Source: an uncultured Traorella sp. (lineage in GTDB: Bacteria; Bacillota_I; Bacilli_A; Erysipelotrichales; Erysipelotrichaceae). Taken from it: a stretch of 37,490 nucleotides of DNA. The number at the start of each line of letters is the position of its first letter. The stretch's first letter is position 1. Below, in pieces: positions 8,973-16,601 of this stretch. Made by a program: the position numbers and the translations under genes. The stretch covers positions 1 through 37,490 of the forward strand of contig NZ_CALVGS010000016.1 of the NCBI RefSeq assembly GCF_944327115.1, read 5' to 3'. The notes under the pieces were generated by a model. It was not told the DNA's origin. It saw only the letters and a list, made by a program, of their open reading frames with translations, and did no database searches.

Positions 8973-9221
8973 TTATTTTATTCCATATTTTTTTAAGATA
9001 TTGATGATCACATTATTCGTAACTTTTTGGGCACTGATCTCACGATAGCGGTACTGCCTTGTCTGTGCATTCTCCTGCATTTCTTTCATCTGCCTGCTGA
9101 TTTCTTCTTGCTGATGAATGAGATCAAAATAAAAATCTTCAAACAACGAAAGTCTTTCCAAGGCTTCTTCTATATTATTTACTTCAATTCCTGTTTCATT
9201 CTTTTTTGTTATTCTTTCCAT
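8973..9221 (-). CDS. Small coiled-coil protein of unknown function
   Basis: An 82-residue charged protein beginning MERITKKNETGIEVNN. The middle (about 18-62) is a predicted helix/coiled coil with IEEALERLSLFEDF and QQEEISRQMKEMQENAQ. The end (VIINILKKYGIK) is basic and amphipathic. I chose the ATG at 9221 because GAGGGTG stands 7 bases upstream; the longer reading from 9245 has no SD. It is co-transcribed with the SRAP gene, so a role in handling damaged DNA is possible but only inferred from position. I do not recognise the family. Confidence 0.7.
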   Translation of the reverse strand: MERITKKNETGIEVNNIEEALERLSLFEDFYFDLIHQQEEISRQMKEMQENAQTRQYRYREISAQKVTNNVIINILKKYGIK

Positions 9222-9236
9222 ATGATCACCCTCTTC

Positions 9237-9264
9237 ATTATACATGAAACAGGCAATGAATCAA
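9237..9264 (-). promoter_or_regulatory. Probable promoter of the small protein-SRAP operon
   Basis: TTGATT (9259-9264) and TATAAT (9237-9242) on the minus strand, 16-base spacer. The -35 lies in the loop of the preceding hairpin, so upstream termination and downstream initiation share DNA. Confidence 0.55.
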
Positions 9265-9281
9265 AACTCCATTGCCTGTTT
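9247..9281 (-). terminator. Terminator-like hairpin of the ABC operon
   Basis: Perfect 12-base stem AAACAGGCAATG/CATTGCCTGTTT with an 11-base loop, starting at the yesL stop. The T-tract on the minus strand is short (TTTCAT), so efficiency is uncertain. Confidence 0.7.
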
Positions 9282-9921
9282 ATTTAGAAATTTGTTTTTT
9301 ATGATATTCTCTATCCGTCTTTTTCACCATATATTTCTCAAACATCTTAGGTAATATCTGCCAATTGAGATAACAGATGATTCCCGGCATCATGACAAGA
9401 AACTCCGGCAGCAAAAAGAAAGCGGAAATAGGAAGACCAATCGTTAAAATAGCAATGCACAAAGCCTGCAGAAAACATGTCATGGATAAGTCAAAAGCTT
9501 CTGAAATGATTTCTTTCAGCTTAGCATGAGGTTTTCTGGACAGTATGATGAATACCATATTAAACTCAAATACGATCAACGTTGATAATGTGGCCAATAC
9601 AGCTGCTCCCAATGCATCAAAGGTTGAACTGCCTGTCCAGTAATAAATCAGATCGAGAGCAAGCAATAAAAACACCACAAGATGTATCAGCCAGATAATC
9701 GTTGCTTTTTTGAAGCACTTTTTAAATTCATGAAAATAGTCCTTAAGAATATTTACTTTTATCCCTGTAACATACCTGCCCATTAACATATTCAAGGTCG
9801 TGCTGCTGGCACCGATCGTAATAATAGGCAGGCTGGTGAGAAGCCAAAGCGTTCCCATCAGGATGATATCCATAAATCTTAATGTCCATTTCCAAAAAAG
9901 TGAATCGGCAGTTGTATTCAT
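9280..9921 (-). CDS. YesL-family (DUF624) integral membrane protein
   Basis: A 213-residue membrane protein with about five hydrophobic segments. The start MNTTADSLFWKWTLRFMDII and the segment LWLLTSLPIITIGASSTTLN match the YesL/DUF624 pattern. This family is commonly found next to ABC uptake operons in Bacillota, and its function is not established. Its ATG shares one base with the stop of the ATPase gene (TAATG), so it is translationally coupled as the last gene of the transporter operon. A strong hairpin follows the stop. A link to transporter regulation or assembly is guilt by association only. Confidence 0.8.
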   Translation of the reverse strand: MNTTADSLFWKWTLRFMDIILMGTLWLLTSLPIITIGASSTTLNMLMGRYVTGIKVNILKDYFHEFKKCFKKATIIWLIHLVVFLLLALDLIYYWTGSSTFDALGAAVLATLSTLIVFEFNMVFIILSRKPHAKLKEIISEAFDLSMTCFLQALCIAILTIGLPISAFFLLPEFLVMMPGIICYLNWQILPKMFEKYMVKKTDREYHKKQISK

Positions 9922-11039
9922 TATACGCTCAATACTTCCAGTGAACCCAACGTGATCATCTTTGTTGATTTAGCATCAAACAATACATAGCGATCCCCTG
10001 AAAAACCAAAATGAATGATCGAATCCATCGCAAAGTCAATGCTTCCAAAGGCAACAGCCGAGAATGTCACATCATTCACAGCTAATGAAAGTGTCGTTTC
10101 CATACCACTTGGCAATGATGAAATAACTCTTCCTTCAATAGAACCTTTCTCATCTACGACGACAAATTCCGGACGAATACCTAAGACATATTCACCGTCA
10201 CTTAAATCAACCGGATGATTCGGTGTAAAACGTACCGCAAAATGCTTGCAATTTAAATCAATACCCTTTTCATGTGCTTTTCCATGACACTGGATAAAAT
10301 TCATGGAAGGATTACCCATAAAGTCTGCACAGAAGAGATTTGCCGGTTCGCCATACAATTCCAATGGCGGACAATACTGTTGAACAACGCCCTCTTTCAT
10401 TAGACATACCTTAGAGCTTAAGGTCATGGCTTCTGATTGATCATGGGTAACATAAACAAAGGTTGCCTTTGTTGTCATATGCAAACGTTTCAATTCTGCA
10501 CGCATATCATTACGCAGCTTAGCATCCAAATTTGACAATGGTTCATCCATCAATAAAATTCTGGGATTCGGGGCTAAGGTTCTTGCGATAGCAACACGTT
10601 GCTGCTGACCTCCGGAAAGCTCAGCAGGATAACGATTCATATATTCTTTGATACGCATCGTTTCGCAGATTTCATTGACACGGGCATCGATTTTAGCTTT
10701 TTCCCATTTCATATTTTCAAGACCGAATGAAATATTCTTATATACGGTCATATGTGGCCATAAGGCATAATTTTGAAACAAGAAACCGACATTTCTTTTA
10801 TCCGGTGAAAGATTGACACCTTTTTCTTCTGAAAAAACCAGTTCACCATCAATATAGATTTCACCCTCTGTCGGCGTTTCCAAACCGGCGATCATACGCA
10901 GCGTCGTTGTTTTTCCACAGCCACTCGGTCCTAATAAAGAAACAAATTCACCGTCTTTGATTTCCAGATCCATCTGATTGACAGCAATCGAATCTTTTCC
11001 GAATTTCTTTGTGATATTCTCTAATCGTATCGTTGGCAT
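9921..11039 (-). CDS. ABC transporter ATPase (FbpC/AfuC/PotA type)
   Basis: A 372-residue importer ATPase. Walker A is LLGPSGCGKTTTLR (about 35-48), the Q-loop FLFQNYALWPHMT, the signature LSGGQQQRVAIARTLA (about 138), Walker B ILLMDEPLSNLDA and the switch YVTHDQ. The last 130 residues form the TOBE-type regulatory extension seen in MalK/PotA/FbpC importers. It energises the two-domain permease encoded immediately upstream, with one base between genes. SD GGAGGAAG lies in the permease 3' end. Family placement is with ferric/polyamine/sugar-phosphate importers; the substrate is not readable from the ATPase. Confidence 0.93.
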   Translation of the reverse strand: MPTIRLENITKKFGKDSIAVNQMDLEIKDGEFVSLLGPSGCGKTTTLRMIAGLETPTEGEIYIDGELVFSEEKGVNLSPDKRNVGFLFQNYALWPHMTVYKNISFGLENMKWEKAKIDARVNEICETMRIKEYMNRYPAELSGGQQQRVAIARTLAPNPRILLMDEPLSNLDAKLRNDMRAELKRLHMTTKATFVYVTHDQSEAMTLSSKVCLMKEGVVQQYCPPLELYGEPANLFCADFMGNPSMNFIQCHGKAHEKGIDLNCKHFAVRFTPNHPVDLSDGEYVLGIRPEFVVVDEKGSIEGRVISSLPSGMETTLSLAVNDVTFSAVAFGSIDFAMDSIIHFGFSGDRYVLFDAKSTKMITLGSLEVLSV

Positions 11040-11040
11040 A

Positions 11041-12840
11041 TTAGTTACTTCCTCCTACTCCTTTTTCGATTGACGCACCCGTCAGCTTTTCAACACCAAA
11101 GTTGACAAGCAGTACAACAAATATAATCAAAAGATTGATTGCATTGGAATACTGATCCCATCCTTTTTCATCATACATGAACAAGAGTGTCGTCAGCACA
11201 CGATTATTTGCTGTAACTAAGATAACATATAAGCTTAGTTCACGCATACTTGAAACAAATGGCAATAGATATCCCGAAACGATCGTTGACTTTTCAATAG
11301 GAACGATGATACGGGTCATACGCTTGATCCATGGAATACCTTGGATGATACCGGCTTCTTCGATTTCCGGAGAAAGCTGCAGCATCGAATTGACACCTGA
11401 TCTGGAAGCCATCGGTAAATACTTCACCGTACCGATCAAAGCCAGGATTGCAAATGTTCCATACAATGAAGGAATGATACCGTGGCTCTGGGAGAACATT
11501 GACAGATAGATAGCTGCAAATGCCATTGATGGAATCAGGTATGGAATAAATGTAAGATTCTCAACAATACGGCTCAGCTTGCTTCCTCTTCTTCTTACGA
11601 TCGAATATCCTGCAAGGAAGCCGAAAGTTCCGGCACCGACAGCTACGATCGCTGATAATTTGATACTATTGAAAAGTGTTTTCCAAACATCACTGTTGAT
11701 CAGGATACCGGCTTTATCCATGATATCATTGCCACCCTTTGAAATGCCGATCCAGAAATCCAACGTCATATTCGCAAGCGAATAATCACCTTTCACGATG
11801 ATCACTGATTGAAGCATGAATGATATCATCGGTATGACAGACATACATAATACGACAACTCCTGCCAGAAGGGAAATGATATTGCGGGCCTTCTTAAGAT
11901 GGAACACGGATACATTGGCACTCTTTCCGGTAACCGTCGCATAAGATTTACGCTTACCGATCAGCAATTGATTACCGATCATGATCAAAACGCTGATAAT
12001 GATCATCAGGATCGCAATGATATAACCAACACCCGGATTCGTTCCCTGTAAAGCCGCATATAATTCTGTCGTCAATACATAATAGCGAACCGGAAGACCT
12101 AAAAACTGTGGTACGGCAAATGAGCTCATCGCACTTGAGAATACCAAGATGATCGTACTCATGACTGCCGGCATGACCATCGGGATCGTAATGCGTGCAA
12201 ACATACGCAAACGATTTGTTTTCAAGATTACAGCCGCTTCTTCAAGATTGGCATCCATATTTCTTAATACACCGCCAATCAGAATATAGGCAAACGGTGC
12301 ATAATGCAATCCTGTCACCAAAATGATCGGAAATGCTCCATAGGCGAACCAGTTCGCCGTTTCAATTCCGGTAGCAGCCGTAAAGATTCCCATCGCACCG
12401 CCAACCGCAGTATTCTTAAAGAAATTCTTCCAAGCAAGCGCTAATGTCCAGCTAGGCATGATATAAGGGAAAATGAACAATTTCGTCATGACCTTTTTCC
12501 ATCTCATATCTGTACGAGTTACCAACCAAGCAAAGCCTCCGCCGATCAGCACAGATACGATACATGAGAAAACAGCACATATCAAGCTGTGCATGAGTGG
12601 TTCATACAGCAATGAATTACTATACTGACTAACAAAAAGCCGATTCCAGTGATAAAGCGTAAAGGATCCTACCGCCTGACGAACACGTGATTTTTCAGCT
12701 GAATGGACAATAAACGTGTCTTTAACGATAGAAAATAAAGGAACAACCACTAAATAGGCTAATACTACTAAAAATATCAGCAACAGGACATTATAAGGCT
12801 TACTGAAAAAAGTTTTTAAATGATTTAATTTCTTTTTCAT
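11041..12840 (-). CDS. ABC permease with two fused membrane domains (FbpB/AfuB type)
   Basis: A 599-residue inner-membrane permease with two tandem BPD_transp_1 units, one at about 80-290 and the other at about 390-590. Each has the EAA-like cytoplasmic loop: NLEEAAVILKTNRLRMFARI in the first and EIEEAGIIQGIPWIKRM in the second. Twelve or so membrane spans are apparent. Fused permeases are typical of Fe(III) importers and the related AfuB sugar-phosphate permeases. It starts with a good SD (AGAGAGGT), 66 bases after the binding protein, with a hairpin in between that probably lowers its expression relative to the binding protein. Confidence 0.92.
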   Translation of the reverse strand: MKKKLNHLKTFFSKPYNVLLLIFLVVLAYLVVVPLFSIVKDTFIVHSAEKSRVRQAVGSFTLYHWNRLFVSQYSNSLLYEPLMHSLICAVFSCIVSVLIGGGFAWLVTRTDMRWKKVMTKLFIFPYIMPSWTLALAWKNFFKNTAVGGAMGIFTAATGIETANWFAYGAFPIILVTGLHYAPFAYILIGGVLRNMDANLEEAAVILKTNRLRMFARITIPMVMPAVMSTIILVFSSAMSSFAVPQFLGLPVRYYVLTTELYAALQGTNPGVGYIIAILMIIISVLIMIGNQLLIGKRKSYATVTGKSANVSVFHLKKARNIISLLAGVVVLCMSVIPMISFMLQSVIIVKGDYSLANMTLDFWIGISKGGNDIMDKAGILINSDVWKTLFNSIKLSAIVAVGAGTFGFLAGYSIVRRRGSKLSRIVENLTFIPYLIPSMAFAAIYLSMFSQSHGIIPSLYGTFAILALIGTVKYLPMASRSGVNSMLQLSPEIEEAGIIQGIPWIKRMTRIIVPIEKSTIVSGYLLPFVSSMRELSLYVILVTANNRVLTTLLFMYDEKGWDQYSNAINLLIIFVVLLVNFGVEKLTGASIEKGVGGSN

Positions 12841-12853
12841 ATCTTACCTCTCT

Positions 12854-12891
12854 AAAAAAGACAAGGGCAGCAGTGTATCACCACAGCCCTT
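12854..12891 (-). terminator. Intra-operon attenuating terminator after the binding-protein gene
   Basis: AAGGGC/GCCCTT (12886-12891 with 12863-12868) with an inner GTG/CAC pairing, followed by TTTTTT on the minus strand. It lies between binding protein and permease, where partial terminators commonly raise binding-protein stoichiometry. Confidence 0.75.
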
Positions 12892-12906
12892 CTCTATGAT
12901 TCAAAA

Positions 12907-14112
12907 CTACTTGATCAAATTAATAAAATCTTCTACATCTGCACGATGTTCAGCAGCATATTCAGGATCTTCAACGATCAGGATATCTTTCCAAACAGAT
13001 AATTCCTGGTCACCATCAGCAACTGCCAGGCTTGTATTAGCACTGTAGTCACCCTGACGTCCTGTCATACCAACATAAACAGAACCATCGTTCAATGTTG
13101 TTTCACCATCACCAAACCAGCCATCTTCAGTATATAGCCAGCAAAGGAATGCTTTTGCCATTTCAGGATTGTCGGCATTTGATGTCAGCAGTCCATAGAT
13201 CGGATAAATAAATCCTGCAAATGGAGTTACATCAGAAGTATATCCTAACTTATAACCAATCTCTAAGTTCTTTACATATTTATTCAATGTAATCAGACCT
13301 GACCATGGTTTTGTCTGTCCTTCAGCACCGATAGACTGTGCCATATCACCATCAGAAGTACCAACAACCAAACCGTTATTATAAAGCATCTTGATCCACT
13401 GATAACCTGCATTCGGACAATCATCATCTAATACAAGATCTTCACCATAGTATTCCTTATAAGCTTCTTCAAGCAAAGCTGCATTTTCATCAGAAGTAAT
13501 TACTGTCAGGAAGTCCATATTAACACCTTCGGTAAAAGGATCCTTCATCATGACAGTTCCGGCATATTTCTCATCCGTTACATACCAGATATTATTAATT
13601 TCATCTTCAGCTACATTATCAGTATTATAAATGAATACTTTATTACAGTAATCCCAAACCAGCAACGGTTCTGCCTGTTCTTCACCTACTGCATCATAGA
13701 TCTCTTGATTATACCAGTTAACTACATATCCTTCGTCTACTAAATCAGTAAGAACACGAGCACCATCCTGAATAAAGATGATATCGGCTCCGGCTGCCCC
13801 TGTCGAAACCTCAGTTGCTACCTGAGTGATCTGATCTGTATCCCCGATCTGTGTACATTCAAATTCAACATCCAGATCAAATTTGTTTTTGAATGCTTCA
13901 CAAGCGCTGACTACAACGGAATGAGTGGAATAAACCGTAACCTTTTTACCGTTTTCCTTGCCAGCTTCCAACAATTCTTCAAAAGTTGTCTGGTCGATTT
14001 CCCCTGTTTCATTCGTATCATCCGCAGGGGTGTCATCTGTTGTCGAGCTGCATCCTGTTGCCATACCTAAGCATAAGCACAGGCTGCAGAACATTGTAAG
14101 AAATTTTTTCAC
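12907..14112 (-). CDS. Extracellular solute-binding lipoprotein (ferric/AfuA-type)
   Basis: A 401-residue substrate-binding protein. A type II signal peptide (basic MKKF, hydrophobic core, lipobox MATGC with Cys21) anchors it outside the membrane. A Thr/Asp-rich linker follows, then a periplasmic-binding fold starting KKVTVYSTHSVVVSACEAFK, the usual opening of family 1/6 binding proteins for iron or small anions. The start codon is GTG (14112) with GGAGG seven bases upstream. It heads the operon SBP-permease-ATPase-YesL. Iron(III) is the default guess; the AfuABC relatives transport sugar phosphates, so hexose phosphate or another phosphorylated compound is a serious alternative. Confidence 0.9.
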   Translation of the reverse strand: MKKFLTMFCSLCLCLGMATGCSSTTDDTPADDTNETGEIDQTTFEELLEAGKENGKKVTVYSTHSVVVSACEAFKNKFDLDVEFECTQIGDTDQITQVATEVSTGAAGADIIFIQDGARVLTDLVDEGYVVNWYNQEIYDAVGEEQAEPLLVWDYCNKVFIYNTDNVAEDEINNIWYVTDEKYAGTVMMKDPFTEGVNMDFLTVITSDENAALLEEAYKEYYGEDLVLDDDCPNAGYQWIKMLYNNGLVVGTSDGDMAQSIGAEGQTKPWSGLITLNKYVKNLEIGYKLGYTSDVTPFAGFIYPIYGLLTSNADNPEMAKAFLCWLYTEDGWFGDGETTLNDGSVYVGMTGRQGDYSANTSLAVADGDQELSVWKDILIVEDPEYAAEHRADVEDFINLIK

Positions 14113-14133
14113 TTATATGCCTCCTTTTTTCTT

Positions 14134-14149
14134 GTGAAATCCCTTTCAC
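14134..14149. promoter_or_regulatory. Candidate operator of the ABC operon
   Basis: Perfect inverted repeat GTGAAA/TTTCAC with a 4-base spacer, about 20 bases upstream of the GTG start and just downstream of a possible TATTAT -10 element. The position suits a repressor site. The regulator is unknown. Confidence 0.45.
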
Positions 14150-14258
14150 CTAATATAATAACTCATTTTTTTAAATGAAATTAATTTTTTTTACCACATT
14201 ATTACTTACTTTTTTTATTTATTTAACATAAACATTACATAAATTTTACATTATAACC

Positions 14259-14286
14259 AAAAAAAGAAGCCTTTTTTTGGCTTCTT
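14259..14286 (-). terminator. Terminator of guaB
   Basis: Perfect 8-base stem AAGAAGCC/GGCTTCTT with a 7-base A loop on the transcript, followed by a T run on the minus strand. Confidence 0.92.
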
Positions 14287-14303
14287 TAAGACAACTTCTT
14301 TAA

Positions 14304-15800
14304 CTATTTAAAATCATCTTTCAGCACGACGTCATGTGCGCTTCCTTCCTGGATCGAAACGTTTGAAACAAGCGTCAAACGGGCCGTTTCATAGAACTCT
14401 TTGATCGTCAAGGCACCGCAGTTGCACATCGTTGATTTGATCTTATGTAATGTGATCGATACACCGTCATCCAGTTTTCCGGCATATGGGACATAGGAAT
14501 CAACACCCTCTTCAAAGGTAAGCTCCTGCTTGCCTCCGAGATCATAACGCGCCCAGTTTCTGGCACGATTGCTTCCTTCGCCCCAATATTCCTTCATATA
14601 TCCCTTGCTCGTTTTTACCTTAGCAGTCGGTGATTCATCAAATCTGGCAAAATATCTGCCCAGCATGACAAAATCTGCCCCCATCGCCAAAGCCAAGGTA
14701 ATATGATAATCCTGCACGATACCGCCATCAGAACAGATCGGTACATAAATACCTGTTTCCTCAAAATATTCATCTCTGGCATTTGCGACATCCATAACGG
14801 CACTAGCCTGTCCGCGTCCGATACCCTTGGCCTCACGTGTAATGCAGATAGAGCCTCCGCCGATACCGATCTTTACAAAATCGGCACCTGCCTGTGCCAA
14901 ATATCTGAAGCCATCACCATCGACGACATTTCCGGCACCGATCTTTACCGAATCCCCATAATGTTCTCTGACCCATTGGATCGTATCATACTGCCATTCA
15001 GAAAAACCTTCGCTTGAATCAATACAAACAACATCCACACCTGCCTCAACAAGTGCCGGAACGCGCTGAGCATAATCTCTTGAATTGATACCTGCACCTA
15101 CGATATAGCGCTTTTCGCTATCCAACAAGGCATCTGTATTTTCCTTATCGCTTGAATAATCCTTTCTGAAGACCATATATTTCAAATGCTGATCTTTATC
15201 AACGATCGGCAAAGAGTTTAGCTTCTTTTCCCAAATCAGATCATTGGCTTCCGTAAGCGTAATACCGTCATATCCAACGACCAGATCCTGATATTTAGTC
15301 ATGAAATCTTTTACTTTTTTATCCAACGGATCGCGTGTGATCCGGTAATCTCGACTTGTAACGATTCCTAACAGCTTGCCATTCGGCGTTCCATCCTCCG
15401 TAACAGCCATCGTAGAATGACCTGTTTTAGCCAATAGATCCAAAACATCTTTCAACGTATTCTCCGGTGTTATATTTGAATCGCTGACAACAAAACCGGC
15501 CTTATAATTTTTTACTCGGCGTACCATCTCTGCCTGCTCTTCAATTGTCTGTGATCCGTAAATAAATGCACAGCCGCCCTTTTTCGCCAAAGCAACAGCC
15601 ATTTTATCATCACTGACAGATTGCATGATCGCACTGACCATCGGAATGTTCAAGCTAAGTGCAGGCTCTTCCCCCTTTTTAAATTTAACAAGCGGTGTCT
15701 TCAAGCTCACATTGGCAACGATATTCTTTTTTGTTGTCAGATTCGGGAGCAAAAGATATTCACCAAATGTATGAGATAAACCTTCTAAAACCTTCGCCAT
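14304..15800 (-). CDS. guaB: IMP dehydrogenase, Tritrichomonas-like class
   Basis: This enzyme oxidises IMP to XMP with NAD+, the first committed step to GMP. In the 498 residues a TIM-barrel is interrupted by a CBS-pair domain (about 95-215). The catalytic Cys319 sits in [11 protein letters not shown], followed by the flap containing [12 protein letters not shown]. The motif [18 protein letters not shown] is unlike the usual bacterial GPGSICTTR and matches from memory the protozoan Tritrichomonas foetus enzyme, including residue numbers K310, C319, R382 and E431. SD AGAGAGG lies 9 bases before the ATG. It is monocistronic with its own terminator, transcribed away from rubrerythrin's terminator. 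Confidence 0.95.
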   Translation of the reverse strand: MAKVLEGLSHTFGEYLLLPNLTTKKNIVANVSLKTPLVKFKKGEEPALSLNIPMVSAIMQSVSDDKMAVALAKKGGCAFIYGSQTIEEQAEMVRRVKNYKAGFVVSDSNITPENTLKDVLDLLAKTGHSTMAVTEDGTPNGKLLGIVTSRDYRITRDPLDKKVKDFMTKYQDLVVGYDGITLTEANDLIWEKKLNSLPIVDKDQHLKYMVFRKDYSSDKENTDALLDSEKRYIVGAGINSRDYAQRVPALVEAGVDVVCIDSSEGFSEWQYDTIQWVREHYGDSVKIGAGNVVDGDGFRYLAQAGADFVKIGIGGGSICITREAKGIGRGQASAVMDVANARDEYFEETGIYVPICSDGGIVQDYHITLALAMGADFVMLGRYFARFDESPTAKVKTSKGYMKEYWGEGSNRARNWARYDLGGKQELTFEEGVDSYVPYAGKLDDGVSITLHKIKSTMCNCGALTIKEFYETARLTLVSNVSIQEGSAHDVVLKDDFK

Positions 15801-15835
15801 AAAATTGTACCTCTCTTCCTTGTATTATCTGTAAA

Positions 15836-15844
15836 ATTATCACA
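15836..15844 (-). promoter_or_regulatory. Possible extended -10 promoter of guaB
   Basis: TGTGATAAT on the minus strand (extended -10). The best -35 (TTGATT) is only 15 bases upstream, so this is tentative. Confidence 0.35.
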
Positions 15845-15910
15845 AATCTCCTTAAAAATCAATGAATTTTTCTACTTTTGCCACATAAGACCCATCTATG
15901 AGCCAAAATA

Positions 15911-15938
15911 AAAGAAAAAGGCATTTTTCATGCCTTTT
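15911..15938 (-). terminator. Terminator of rubrerythrin
   Basis: Perfect 9-base stem AAAAGGCAT/ATGCCTTTT with a 5-base loop (15916-15938), then TTCTTTT on the minus strand, 4 bases after the stop codon. Confidence 0.9.
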
Positions 15939-15942
15939 GATC

Positions 15943-16479
15943 TTAGTAGTTATCGCTTGCTTTTGCAAATACTGCCTGAGGATATCCACATACCGGACAT
16001 ACACCCGGAGCAACTTCGCTTTCTACACGGTAACCGCAGATAGCACACTGCCATACCACTTTTTCATCTTTCTTGAATACCTTGCTGTTTTCAACATTTG
16101 CAAGCAATGCAAGATATCTTTCTTCATGTCTTTTTTCAATATTTGCAACTGCTTCAAACTGGAAAGCTAACTTATTGAAGCCTTCTTCCTTAGCTTCCTT
16201 TGCAAACTGAGCATACATATCTGTCCACTCATAGTTTTCACCGGCTGCAGCATCCTTCAGGTTTTCATTTGTCTGAGGAATACCATCATGCAATGCCTTA
16301 AACCAAAGCTTTGCATGTTCCTGTTCATTTCTAGCTGTTTCCAAGAACAATTCTGCGATCTGGTCTAAGCCCTGTTCTTTTGCTTTTTCAGCATAGAAAG
16401 TATATTTGTTTCTAGCCTGAGATTCACCAGCAAATGCAGTCATTAAGTTTTTTTCTGTTTTTGATCCTTTTAGTTCCAT
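15943..16479 (-). CDS. rbr: Rubrerythrin
   Basis: A 178-residue non-haem iron peroxidase that reduces H2O2 in anaerobes. The N-terminal ferritin-like four-helix domain has the diiron ligands in [31 protein letters not shown] and [13 protein letters not shown]. The C-terminal rubredoxin domain has two Cys pairs, CAICGY and CPVCGYP. I start at 16479 ([11 protein letters not shown]) because AAAGGA stands 9 bases upstream and the strong promoter ends 40 bases before it; a longer reading from 16548 would begin inside the -35. A Fur-type palindrome lies 39 bases upstream of the -35. The presence of this enzyme supports an anaerobic host. Confidence 0.96.
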   Translation of the reverse strand: MELKGSKTEKNLMTAFAGESQARNKYTFYAEKAKEQGLDQIAELFLETARNEQEHAKLWFKALHDGIPQTNENLKDAAAGENYEWTDMYAQFAKEAKEEGFNKLAFQFEAVANIEKRHEERYLALLANVENSKVFKKDEKVVWQCAICGYRVESEVAPGVCPVCGYPQAVFAKASDNY

Positions 16480-16519
16480 CTTAACATCCTTTCTGTAGAC
16501 CTTTGTCCTGTACGTTTCC

Positions 16520-16548
16520 AGTATAATATTTTCTTTTGATTTTGTCAA
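16520..16548 (-). promoter_or_regulatory. Strong promoter of rubrerythrin
   Basis: Perfect -35 TTGACA (16543-16548) and TATACT (16520-16525) on the minus strand, spacer exactly 17. Confidence 0.88.
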
Positions 16549-16586
16549 TCAGAATTTTATATTTTAACCAATTTTAGAACCTATTT

Positions 16587-16601
16587 TGATAATCATTATC
16601 A
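16587..16601. promoter_or_regulatory. Perfect 7-1-7 Fur-type box
   Basis: TGATAATCATTATCA is a perfect 15-base palindrome equal to the Bacillus Fur consensus (TGATAATnATTATCA). PerR and Zur boxes differ at the second and outer positions. It overlaps the stop codon of the metal ATPase and ends 39 bases upstream of the rubrerythrin -35. Binding is inferred from the match. Confidence 0.7.

Noticed and set aside
9247-9281. Perfect 12-base inverted repeat as an insertion-sequence end or attachment site
   Set aside because: It directly follows a stop codon and is best read as a transcription terminator. No matching end, target duplication or transposase is nearby.
15801-15900. Possible purine riboswitch ahead of guaB
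   Set aside because: The leader is too short and lacks the conserved three-way-junction core of purine riboswitches.
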